Below, in pieces: positions 43,731 to 50,570 of a stretch of 50,570 nucleotides of DNA. The stretch is from an uncultured Lachnospiraceae bacterium (GTDB taxonomy: Bacteria; Bacillota; Clostridia; Lachnospirales; Lachnospiraceae), in assembly GCA_934292725.1 (NCBI GenBank), contig CAKQXY010000024.1, positions 1-50,570 of the forward strand. Reading direction: 5' to 3'. The position numbers and the translations under genes are program-made. Below the pieces are notes generated by a model. That model searched no databases, was not told the DNA's origin, and was given only the letters and a program-made list of their open reading frames with translations. How positions within the stretch are numbered: the first letter of the stretch is position 1; every line of letters starts with the position of its first letter.

Positions 43731-43775
43731 AGTATAGCACAATTTTCATCATGATACAATTCTTTCATCACGAAA
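43731..43775 (-). promoter_or_regulatory. Promoter of the arabinoside operon with repeated TGATGAAA boxes
   Basis: Minus-strand TTGTAT (43754-43759) and TATACT (43731-43736) have a 17-base spacer. TGATGAAA occurs twice, in the spacer and just upstream of the -35 (near 43744-43751 and 43764-43771). Repeats in this position suggest a sugar-responsive regulator, whose gene is not in the window. Confidence 0.65.
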
Positions 43776-43883
43776 ATAACAACTATCTTCTTTCCAAAAC
43801 GCCAGAAGTATGCTACACTGAAAGCAGTCTTACAAAACAGGCATTGTCAATTCTTTGCCTGGGAATGAAAGGAGTTTTTTACC

Positions 43884-44849
43884 ATGTTTCAACAGTTACT
43901 TGGGGAGTCTGCCAGCCCCGTCATTGCCTTCATCGGCATACTGGCCGCATTCTTTCTTACGTGCGTGTCACTTGCAAAAGGCAGCGCTCATCTTCCAAAG
44001 GATCAGGGGCGTGAATTTGCCGTAGGAGGCGCACTCTCTGCCGGAAAGCCAAGAGGTGCCGGACTCATTTTTGTCCTTGTTTTTGCTGTTACTGCCGTTT
44101 TATTCGCACATGTTGATCCAGAGATGATTATCTATCTTCTTCTTTTGATCTGCTGCATGATGACTGGATATCTTGACGATGCTGCAAAGACCTCATGGGG
44201 CCGCTTAAAGAAGGGCATTCTTGATTTTCTTGTTGCTCTTTTAGTAACATTTACGTATCTTCATTTTAATGGCAATCAGATCACACTTGCACTGACTGGA
44301 AATAGCTTTTCTATTCCAGCTCCTGTTTTTGCAGTTCTCTCTATCGCGCTGATCTGGATTTCTATTAATGTAACCAACTGCGCTGACGGTGTAGATGGTC
44401 TATCTGGAACATTAACGATTATTACGATCATGACCTTCTACTTTGCGAACCAAATTTTGGGACGCACTGGAGATTTTGATTATTTAAGCTTACTGTTTGT
44501 TGTCTGCCTGCTTGGCTATCTGTGGTTTAATGCTACACCAAGTAAGATGCTTATGGGCGATGCCGGCTCTCGTGCCATGGGACTTTTCATCGCAATCGCA
44601 GCTCTTAAGTGCCATGATCCGTTCCTCTATATTTTAGCTGCACTTGTGCTTATCATTGATGGCGGTCTTGGTCTTGTAAAGCTTACATTAATCAAAACAG
44701 TTCATGTCCATATTTTAAAGAATGTGCGCACACCAATCCATGATTTTGTCCGCAAGACAAAAGGTTGGTCTAATACACAGACTGTTTTTCGTTTCGCTAT
44801 CATTCAGATTATTCTGTCTGTAGCACTTATTTACCTGATTATGTTATAA
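43884..44849 (+). CDS. MraY/WecA-type phospho-sugar polyprenyl transferase (MraY paralogue)
   Basis: The 321-residue polytopic enzyme has the MraY-type blocks GKPRGAGLIFVL, GYLDDAAKTSWGRLKKG, NVTNCADGVDGLSG, FNATPSKMLMGDAGSRAMG and PIHDFVRKTKGWSNTQTVFRF. They carry the catalytic Asp residues and the His loop. It would transfer a phospho-sugar such as MurNAc-pentapeptide or GlcNAc-P to undecaprenyl phosphate. It lies outside a division/cell-wall gene cluster, and its His loop (TPIHDFV) differs from the HHH form of standard MraY, so it may be a paralogue with another donor. AAAGGAG precedes its ATG. Confidence 0.85.
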   Translation: MFQQLLGESASPVIAFIGILAAFFLTCVSLAKGSAHLPKDQGREFAVGGALSAGKPRGAGLIFVLVFAVTAVLFAHVDPEMIIYLLLLICCMMTGYLDDAAKTSWGRLKKGILDFLVALLVTFTYLHFNGNQITLALTGNSFSIPAPVFAVLSIALIWISINVTNCADGVDGLSGTLTIITIMTFYFANQILGRTGDFDYLSLLFVVCLLGYLWFNATPSKMLMGDAGSRAMGLFIAIAALKCHDPFLYILAALVLIIDGGLGLVKLTLIKTVHVHILKNVRTPIHDFVRKTKGWSNTQTVFRFAIIQIILSVALIYLIML

Positions 44850-44881
44850 GATTTCTAATAAGAAGAAACTCTTATTTCATA

Positions 44882-44914
44882 CGGATCCAGTCATAAAAAT
44901 CTGACTGCGATCCG
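44882..44914. promoter_or_regulatory. Hairpin between the MraY paralogue and lacZ
   Basis: Arms CGGATCCAGTCA (44882-44893) and TGACTGCGATCCG (44902-44914) pair over 12 bp with one bulged C. No T run follows. It may be an operator for lacZ or a weak terminator; a clear lacZ promoter was not found. Confidence 0.5.
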
Positions 44915-44961
44915 CAAATACATTGAAACTATAATTTTATTATGCGAAAGGAGATTTCGTT

Positions 44962-47922
44962 ATGAAATTACCGAATTACTATGAGGATCCTAATACGCTC
45001 CATGTAGGCACCTGTGAAAACCGCAGCTACTACATCCCATACGGTCAGGATCTAAACAGCCGCGCTACATTACTTTCCGGTGACTGGCGCTTTGGTTACT
45101 ACCCATATCCGGAGGCTGTTCCAGCTGATTTTATCAATCCGGATTTTGATGATTCAGCTATGGATACCATCCCGGTTCCTTCCTGCTGGCAGTGCCACGG
45201 ATATGATTATCATCAGTATACAAATGTAAATTATCCTATTCCATTTGATCCGCCATATGTTCCAAAGGAAAATGCAAGCGGTGCATACCGCACTACATTC
45301 ACACTCTCAGCTGAGGCTGCAAAACAGCGCAATTTCCTGTATTTTGAGGGCGTTGATTCCTGTTTCTATGTATGGGTTAACGGCAAATTTGTCGGCTACA
45401 GCCAGGTTTCCCATTCTTCCAGCGAGTTTGAAATTTCTTCTTTTGTTAATGAAGGCACAAACACACTGGCAGTTCTTGTATTAAAGTGGTGTGATGGCAC
45501 ATATCTTGAGGATCAGGACAAGCTTCGTATGTCCGGTATTTTCCGTGATGTTCTGCTTTTAACTCGTCCTAAGAGCTTTGTTCGCGACTATACTGTACGC
45601 ACATTCTTAAAGGATGGCGGTGCTGGTGTAGTTCGTGTAAGTGTTGAAGCTGATGGTGAGGTTTCCCCAGTTCTTACTCTGTGTGATGCTGACAAGAATC
45701 CAGTTGGTGAGGCTGTCTTAGCAGATGGTGTCTATGAGTTTACTGTTGCAAATGCAAAGCTTTGGACTGCTGAAACACCATATCTGTACACCTTAACTAT
45801 TTCCACTGCTGATGAAGTGATCACTCAGGCAGTTGGTATTCGTGAAGTTTATATTAAGGATGGCGTTGTTTATGTAAACGGACAGAATCTTAAATTCCGC
45901 GGAACAAACCGCCATGATTCAGACCCAGTGACTGGATATACTATCTCTAAGGAGCAGGCAATCCGCGATCTGACTCTTATGAAGCAGTTTAACTTTAACG
46001 CTATCCGTACAAGCCACTATCCAAACGCACCGTGGTTTACAGAGCTTTGTGACCGTTATGGTTTCTATGTTATCGCTGAGTCTGATATTGAGATGCACGG
46101 ATATTTAAGTACCTATCACAGTGACCGTGAGAACACATTAGGACTGCTTGATGAGGGCGGTGTCTTCACTGAGGCTGTTTTAGACCGCGTTCAGAGAAAT
46201 GTTATCCGCGACAAGAACCATCCGTCTGTTTTAATTTGGTCTCTTGGAAATGAGGCTGGCTTTGGCTATGCTTACCAGAATGCTGGACGCTGGACAAAGG
46301 AATATGACCCAACACGTCTTACTCACTATGAGTCTTCTACATGGGATCACTCCAATCGCTTCGATAAGAGTATGCTTGATCTTTACAGCCGTATGTATGC
46401 TACTACTGAGGAAGTTGACAGCTACTTTGCCGAGGAAGGCCCGAAGAAGCCATTTATCCAGTGTGAGTTTGTTCACGCAATGGGTAACGGCCCTGGAGAT
46501 ATCGAAGACTATTATCAGCAGATCATGAAATATGACGGCTTCTGCGGCGGATTTGTATGGGAGTGGTGTGATCACGCAATTAACCAGGGTGTTGCTGAAA
46601 ATGGCAAGACAATGTATGGTTATGGCGGTGACTTTGGTGAGTATCCTCACGATGGAAACTTCTGTATGGATGGACTTGTATATCCAGACCGCACACCGCA
46701 CACTGGTATTTATGAGTGGAAGAATGTTGTTCGCCCTGTTCGCGCAAGACTTGTTGACGCACATAAGGTAACTCTCGCATTAAAGAACATGCTTGATTTC
46801 ACTGATATGGCTGATGCTATTACTCTTTCCTATGAGTGCAAAGCTGACGGAGAGCTTCTTTGCTCTGGTGAAATTGCAGTTCCTTCTACTGCTCCTCACG
46901 CTGAGTCAGAGGTTACAATTCCTGTTACTCTGCCAAAGACATCAGCTGACTGCTACCTGAAGCTGACTTACTTTACAAAGACTGCTCATGAGCTTGTACC
47001 AGTCGGACATGAAGTTGGATTTGATCAGTTCTTATTATCTGAAAGCGCTGTTCATCGCCTGAATACTGTTACTGACGAAGCTGCTGCTCCAACTGTTACA
47101 GAGGGTGATCGTTTCCTTACAGTAAGCGGTGAAGGCTTTACTTATCAGTATGATACATTTACCGGTATCTTCTCATCACTTGAGCGCGGCGGTGAAACCA
47201 TCTCTATGGATTACAGCATTTTCCGTGCACCAACTGATAATGACCGCAACATCCGTGAAGAGTGGGAGCGCGCAAATTATCATCACAGCCAGACACGCAC
47301 CTATACAACAGAGTATGCAGTTGACGGCCAGACAGTACAGATTACAAGCACCGTTAATCTGTGTGCAGTTACTGTTCAGTCTATCATGAAGTTCACTGTA
47401 ATCTGGACAATTGATGGTGCTGGCACTATTACATGCAAGATTGATGCAAAGCGCAATACTGATATGCCGTATCTGCCAAGATTTGGTGTTGAGCTGACAC
47501 TTCCAAAGAGCTGGCAGCAGGTTTCTTACTTAGGATATGGTCCTCAGGAATGCTATATTGATAAGCATCATCTGGCATGGTTCGATGCATTTGAATCTAC
47601 AGTTGAGGATATGCATGAGGATTACATTAAACCGCAGGAGAACGGAAACCACTATCACTGCCGCAAGGCTTCTGTTGGAAATGGAACAAACGGTGTGACT
47701 GCATATGCAGCAACCAGTTTTGATTTCTCTGTTTCTAACTACTCTGATTATGAACTGGCAGTAAAGAAGCATAATTATGAGCTTGAGGAAAGCGATTTTG
47801 TAACCATGCATATTGACTACAAGAATAGTGGTGTTGGAAGTAATTCCTGTGGACCTAAGCTTCTGCCGCAGTATCAAATGAATGATAAGGAATTTGAGTG
47901 GGAGTATCAGCTGAAGTTCTGA
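44962..47922 (+). CDS. lacZ: Beta-galactosidase, GH2 family (LacZ type)
   Basis: The 986-residue enzyme has the five-domain LacZ plan: an N-terminal jelly roll, two immunoglobulin-like domains around a TIM barrel, and the C-terminal bgal small chain. The acid/base is Glu431 (WSLGNEAGFG) and the nucleophile Glu502 (CEFVHAMGNG). No signal peptide is seen, so it cleaves imported beta-galactosides. No lac permease or repressor is next to it. GAAAGGAG precedes the ATG. A short repeat-like piece and a terminator follow the stop. Confidence 0.95.
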   Translation: MKLPNYYEDPNTLHVGTCENRSYYIPYGQDLNSRATLLSGDWRFGYYPYPEAVPADFINPDFDDSAMDTIPVPSCWQCHGYDYHQYTNVNYPIPFDPPYVPKENASGAYRTTFTLSAEAAKQRNFLYFEGVDSCFYVWVNGKFVGYSQVSHSSSEFEISSFVNEGTNTLAVLVLKWCDGTYLEDQDKLRMSGIFRDVLLLTRPKSFVRDYTVRTFLKDGGAGVVRVSVEADGEVSPVLTLCDADKNPVGEAVLADGVYEFTVANAKLWTAETPYLYTLTISTADEVITQAVGIREVYIKDGVVYVNGQNLKFRGTNRHDSDPVTGYTISKEQAIRDLTLMKQFNFNAIRTSHYPNAPWFTELCDRYGFYVIAESDIEMHGYLSTYHSDRENTLGLLDEGGVFTEAVLDRVQRNVIRDKNHPSVLIWSLGNEAGFGYAYQNAGRWTKEYDPTRLTHYESSTWDHSNRFDKSMLDLYSRMYATTEEVDSYFAEEGPKKPFIQCEFVHAMGNGPGDIEDYYQQIMKYDGFCGGFVWEWCDHAINQGVAENGKTMYGYGGDFGEYPHDGNFCMDGLVYPDRTPHTGIYEWKNVVRPVRARLVDAHKVTLALKNMLDFTDMADAITLSYECKADGELLCSGEIAVPSTAPHAESEVTIPVTLPKTSADCYLKLTYFTKTAHELVPVGHEVGFDQFLLSESAVHRLNTVTDEAAAPTVTEGDRFLTVSGEGFTYQYDTFTGIFSSLERGGETISMDYSIFRAPTDNDRNIREEWERANYHHSQTRTYTTEYAVDGQTVQITSTVNLCAVTVQSIMKFTVIWTIDGAGTITCKIDAKRNTDMPYLPRFGVELTLPKSWQQVSYLGYGPQECYIDKHHLAWFDAFESTVEDMHEDYIKPQENGNHYHCRKASVGNGTNGVTAYAATSFDFSVSNYSDYELAVKKHNYELEESDFVTMHIDYKNSGVGSNSCGPKLLPQYQMNDKEFEWEYQLKF

Positions 47923-47930
47923 TGATGAGT

Positions 47931-47951
47931 GTGCTGCCCGGTAGGTTATGA
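47931..47951 (+). repeat. Fragment related to the structured element at 35 kb
   Basis: GTGCTGCCCGGTAGGTTATGA differs at three of 21 positions from the piece at 34955-34975. It lies nine bases after the lacZ stop. It may be a truncated copy of the element. Confidence 0.45.
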
Positions 47952-47984
47952 GTATTCAGTCATAAATATCTATAATGTTAATAT

Positions 47985-48036
47985 AAAAGACCATATCAAA
48001 AGAGAGGCTATTCCTCTAATGATATGGTCTTTTTTC
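47985..48036. terminator. Bidirectional terminator between lacZ and the ketopantoate reductase gene
   Basis: Arms GACCATATCA (47989-47998) and TGATATGGTC (48020-48029) are flanked by A and T runs. An inner AGAGG/CCTCT hairpin makes the loop structured. It serves the converging lacZ and reductase genes. Confidence 0.88.
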
Positions 48037-48081
48037 GTTTGATTATTAAGTAACATCAAGTAATACTCTTCAAAATCATTT

Positions 48082-49038
48082 TTATTTTGAGTAGGTTGGT
48101 GTCTCGTCTTTTCCTTTATAATCAAATAAACCGTCGTTTTTTTCTTCTAATGCTTTGATCATGTGATAGGTGTATTCGTTGTATGGGGTTGGAATGCCAA
48201 GTTCTTTACCCATGCGCATCAGCGCACCGGAAAACATATCAATCTCTGTATGGCGTTTTGCATCTAGATCCTGCAGCGTGGAGTAACGAGCGGATGGCAT
48301 GACAGGAGAACCTTTTGCAGACGACGCGATTTTGCTAAATTCAATTCCTTTTGCAGCAGCAATTGCTTCTATTTCACTGCGAAGTCCTTCGCTGATCGCT
48401 TTCATATGAACACTATCGCGATAGCAGCCTACACCCGCACCGAGAATTGCCTGTGGAAGATTGTTGCATACATTCAGGCGAAACTTGCTCCAGATCTCCT
48501 CGCGGATATAATCAGTTACGCGATAGCTTATATCACTCTTTTCAAAAAGATCGCAGACTGCTTTGACTCGTTCACTTTGAAATGGTGGTTTATACTCTCC
48601 GAAAATAATGCCAATGGTGGACTTGCGATCAAAATGATAGCCATCTGGCTCTTTGTGGGATGCCACTTTGATCAAAGCTGGAAGAATATGAGACCTGCCA
48701 ATCTTTTCTCCTATTATTTCTTCGCTGTCTACACCATTCATAAGACTCATGACAATCGTGTTTTGGCTAGTTGCCTGTTTGATTGTATCTAATGCAGTCG
48801 GCAATGCGCCATATTTTAATGAAACAATTAAAAGATCAATATTGTCTGTTTCCTGAGAAGTCCATACCTCTGGATGGTAGGTCACTCCATTTATAGTACA
48901 GCCTGCACTCTTAAGATGTGTATTTCGTTCTCCCTCTGCGATTACGCCAAGACGAATCTCTTTGCATTCTGAAATTCCTTCTATTACATACGAGCCTACC
49001 GCTCCTGCTCCCAAAATTGCAACTGTTTTAATTTCCAT
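48082..49038 (-). CDS. Ketopantoate reductase family (PanE/ApbA) protein
   Basis: The 318-residue NADPH-dependent reductase has the Rossmann start VAILGAGAVGSYV (about 7-19). The family Lys is in SLKYGALPTALD, and the SLMNGVDSEE motif, the WSKFRLNVCNNL helix with the second conserved Lys/Asn, and the C-terminal TEIDMFSGALMRMGKELGIPTPYN block follow. The reaction would be ketopantoate to pantoate for coenzyme A, or a related 2-keto acid. No panB or panC is near, so a related substrate is possible. It begins 24 bases after the methyltransferase stop and probably shares its transcript. Confidence 0.88.
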   Translation of the reverse strand: MEIKTVAILGAGAVGSYVIEGISECKEIRLGVIAEGERNTHLKSAGCTINGVTYHPEVWTSQETDNIDLLIVSLKYGALPTALDTIKQATSQNTIVMSLMNGVDSEEIIGEKIGRSHILPALIKVASHKEPDGYHFDRKSTIGIIFGEYKPPFQSERVKAVCDLFEKSDISYRVTDYIREEIWSKFRLNVCNNLPQAILGAGVGCYRDSVHMKAISEGLRSEIEAIAAAKGIEFSKIASSAKGSPVMPSARYSTLQDLDAKRHTEIDMFSGALMRMGKELGIPTPYNEYTYHMIKALEEKNDGLFDYKGKDETPTYSK

Positions 49039-49062
49039 AGTTTTCTCCTTTGTTGTCTATTG

Positions 49063-50277
49063 TTAAGCAGTTGTCTTTCCTGCCTTCATATTTCTCATTT
49101 CCTGATCAATCTGCATCTCATAGCTGTCCAATATGATTACACCATCTGGAATGGCATCAAACTCCATAACACTTACCACATCTATATGTGTCCGAATCAG
49201 AATCATAGCTTCACATCTTTTCTTTTGACTGGCCACATATAGCTTTTGGACTGCTTCTCCTAGTGTTTCATCTGGCTTCTGAATTTTCATAGATACTGGT
49301 CTTCCGTTGATATAATCACTTAAGAATCCATCAATTCCACTATTTCTCTGTACTGGAACAGCATTGAGTGATTTTAAAATTGCAATTTGTTCTTCTGTTA
49401 AATTTTGATATGCTTTCTTTCCTTTCTTTAACAGAATTGACTCCGTTTTGACTAATGCTTCCAATCGTTTTTCTGCCAAATCAACAGCTTCTTTTGAAAT
49501 ATCCACACCAATATATTTTCTATTAAGTAACTTTGCTGCTACCAATGTTGTTCCAGATCCAACAAATGGGTCCAAAACAATATCATCTTCATCTGTCACA
49601 AGCTTGATGATCTGCTCCAACAAAATAATAGGTTTCTGAGTCGGATATCCAACTCGTTCTTTTGCCTTTGGATTTAAATATGGTATCTCCCAGACATCTG
49701 ATAATGGAACTCCTTTTTTGCTCTGTCCTAATACTACTTCACCATTTTCATCCGTCTTATAAACAGCTTTTCCTCTGCTGTCTCTTACTCTTTCCTGCAA
49801 TATCTGGTCAATATTTGTAGTTTCTGAATAATCTGTATATATTTTATTGAATTTAAACGTATCCGTCTTACTGTAAAACAGAATTACCTGATGATTATTT
49901 AATAACCCTTTTTTTGAATTTGACCATCTCTTGTATGACCATATAATTTCGCTTTGAAAATTTTCTATTCCAAAAACAGAATCCATTAGCACTTTTAGGT
50001 AATGCGAAGCATTTCTGTCACAATGTACAAAAATACTGCCTGTGTCTTTGAGCACTCTCCTACTCTCTTCTAAACGAACTTTCATATATTCAAGATATGC
50101 ATTCATATCCTTCCATTTATCAGAAAATTCATATTGTATTTCTTGATTTTTTCCTGTTAGTCTCTGCATTTCCTGCGTAAAGAAAGGAGGATCCATATAG
50201 ATCAAGTCTATCTTTTCTGACTCCATTTCTTTTAGTATCTGAAGAGAATCTGCGCACATTACTTGATTATACTGCAT
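49063..50277 (-). CDS. DNA methyltransferase (N6-A/N4-C, beta class) with nuclease-like C-terminal domain
   Basis: The 404-residue enzyme has catalytic motif IV DPPF at 29-32 before the SAM-binding motif DPFVGSGTT at 236-244, the beta-class order, with a target-recognition region between. The block YPTQKPIILLEQII precedes the SAM motif. Residues about 285-404 are an extra domain whose beta-beta-alpha-beta order and GIDG...SMK residues (Asp316, Lys331) resemble a PD-(D/E)xK nuclease core with Ser329 where an acid is expected. It could be a solitary regulatory methylase, or a restriction-related fusion with an inactive or altered nuclease. No separate restriction gene is visible up to the edge. 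AAAGGAGG lies 12 bases before the ATG. Confidence 0.88.
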   Translation of the reverse strand: MQYNQVMCADSLQILKEMESEKIDLIYMDPPFFTQEMQRLTGKNQEIQYEFSDKWKDMNAYLEYMKVRLEESRRVLKDTGSIFVHCDRNASHYLKVLMDSVFGIENFQSEIIWSYKRWSNSKKGLLNNHQVILFYSKTDTFKFNKIYTDYSETTNIDQILQERVRDSRGKAVYKTDENGEVVLGQSKKGVPLSDVWEIPYLNPKAKERVGYPTQKPIILLEQIIKLVTDEDDIVLDPFVGSGTTLVAAKLLNRKYIGVDISKEAVDLAEKRLEALVKTESILLKKGKKAYQNLTEEQIAILKSLNAVPVQRNSGIDGFLSDYINGRPVSMKIQKPDETLGEAVQKLYVASQKKRCEAMILIRTHIDVVSVMEFDAIPDGVIILDSYEMQIDQEMRNMKAGKTTA

Positions 50278-50329
50278 TATTACCTGATTCCTCCTTTCGA
50301 TAATTCACTGCCATAATATGTTATGTATA

Positions 50330-50357
50330 TGATACCATGGAACTAATTTTGTTACAA
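50330..50357 (-). promoter_or_regulatory. Promoter of the methyltransferase gene
   Basis: Minus-strand TTGTAA (50352-50357) and TATCAT (50330-50335) with a 16-base spacer, about 50 bases before the start codon. Confidence 0.55.
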
Positions 50358-50376
50358 GTTTCTTTTTCTATAGTAA

Positions 50377-50420
50377 AACCGCCATGCAATCAGCTTTTAC
50401 ACTTATCGCACGGCGGCTTT
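50377..50420 (-). terminator. Terminator hairpin upstream of the methyltransferase promoter
   Basis: On the minus strand CCGCCGTGCGAT (50416-50405) pairs with ATTGCATGGCGG (50390-50379) around a 14-base loop, followed by TTTTAC. It would end a minus-strand transcript coming from the right edge. Confidence 0.75.
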
Positions 50421-50482
50421 CTCTTTAGTATCTTGCAATCTTTTCTCTTTTGTGATCTAGGGCAGTCTTTTGTATCTTTGTA

Positions 50483-50570
50483 TTACTTTTCTTTTGAAGG
50501 CATCCACTTTTGTACTTTTAGAAAACGCTTTTCTTTGGTACATTGTAAATCATCTTTTGTAAAAGCTATC
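50483..50570 (-). CDS. Possible C-terminal end of a gene running off the right edge
   Basis: A minus-strand frame open from the edge ends at TAA 50483-50485 after 28 basic codons (IAFTKDDLQCTKEKRFLKVQ then KWMPSKEK). A terminator hairpin lies about 65 bases downstream, which supports a real gene end. It is too short for any family call; the A-rich composition means chance is not excluded. Confidence 0.35.
   Translation of the reverse strand, partial: IAFTKDDLQCTKEKRFLKVQKWMPSKEK

Noticed and set aside
46231..46764. 177-codon minus-strand frame within lacZ
   Set aside because: Antisense shadow in a highly conserved GH2 catalytic region.

Overview
The window reads as chromosomal DNA of a spore-forming, gut-type Clostridia bacterium, most likely Lachnospiraceae. 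This is inferred from gene content: SpoIIR, a DUF3794-LysM spore protein, Re-type citrate synthase, T-box control of ileS, Thr/Glu-rich secreted proteins, and plant-arabinan and galactoside enzymes. AT-rich intergenic DNA carries near-consensus sigma-A promoters. No transposase, integrase, phage gene, rRNA, tRNA or CRISPR array was seen. Most genes are on the minus strand.

Layout. 0-3.8 kb: a cation/proton antiporter behind a fluoride (crcB-type) riboswitch with its own promoter and terminator, then a Re-citrate synthase/FadR-type regulator operon with a GTATAC operator on its promoter. 3.9-11.9 kb: an uncharacterised ABC exporter, two secreted propeller-like proteins and a regulator with two HTH domains, bordered by two gene remnants. 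12-13.6 kb: a DUF1858 protein and a Fic enzyme with a long inverted repeat upstream. 13.8-21.1 kb: a spore DUF3794-LysM protein, a GtrB-like glycosyltransferase interrupted by a frameshift at A_AAA_AAG, its probable GT-C-like partner, and an ECF sigma/membrane-sensor pair. 21.2-26.4 kb: a YesL-family protein, a one-TM protein and a DUF4358-MBOAT-DHHW O-acylation operon. 26.5-32.5 kb: ileS-glgP under an isoleucine T-box. 32.6-36.8 kb: spoIIR, a second FadR-type regulator, ispE, a structured intergenic element, an Mrp ATPase and a phosphodiesterase. 36.9-38.4 kb: a membrane-anchored M28 peptidase. 38.4-43.7 kb: an arabinoside operon (GH43, CapA-like, GH127, galactose-binding-like). 43.9-47.9 kb: a MraY paralogue and a GH2 beta-galactosidase. 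48-50.6 kb: a ketopantoate reductase-like gene and a beta-class DNA methyltransferase with a nuclease-like tail.

The strongest regulatory observations are the fluoride riboswitch on a CPA-type antiporter, the T-box that puts glycogen phosphorylase under isoleucine-tRNA control, and the similar GTATAC operators at two promoters, each driving a transcription unit that ends in its own FadR-type regulator gene. The main candidates for undescribed biology are the possible -1 frameshift in the glycosyltransferase, a two-copy hairpin repeat with compensatory changes (15.5 and 36.8 kb), the structured element at 35 kb with a fragment after lacZ, and the exporter/propeller/double-HTH cluster.
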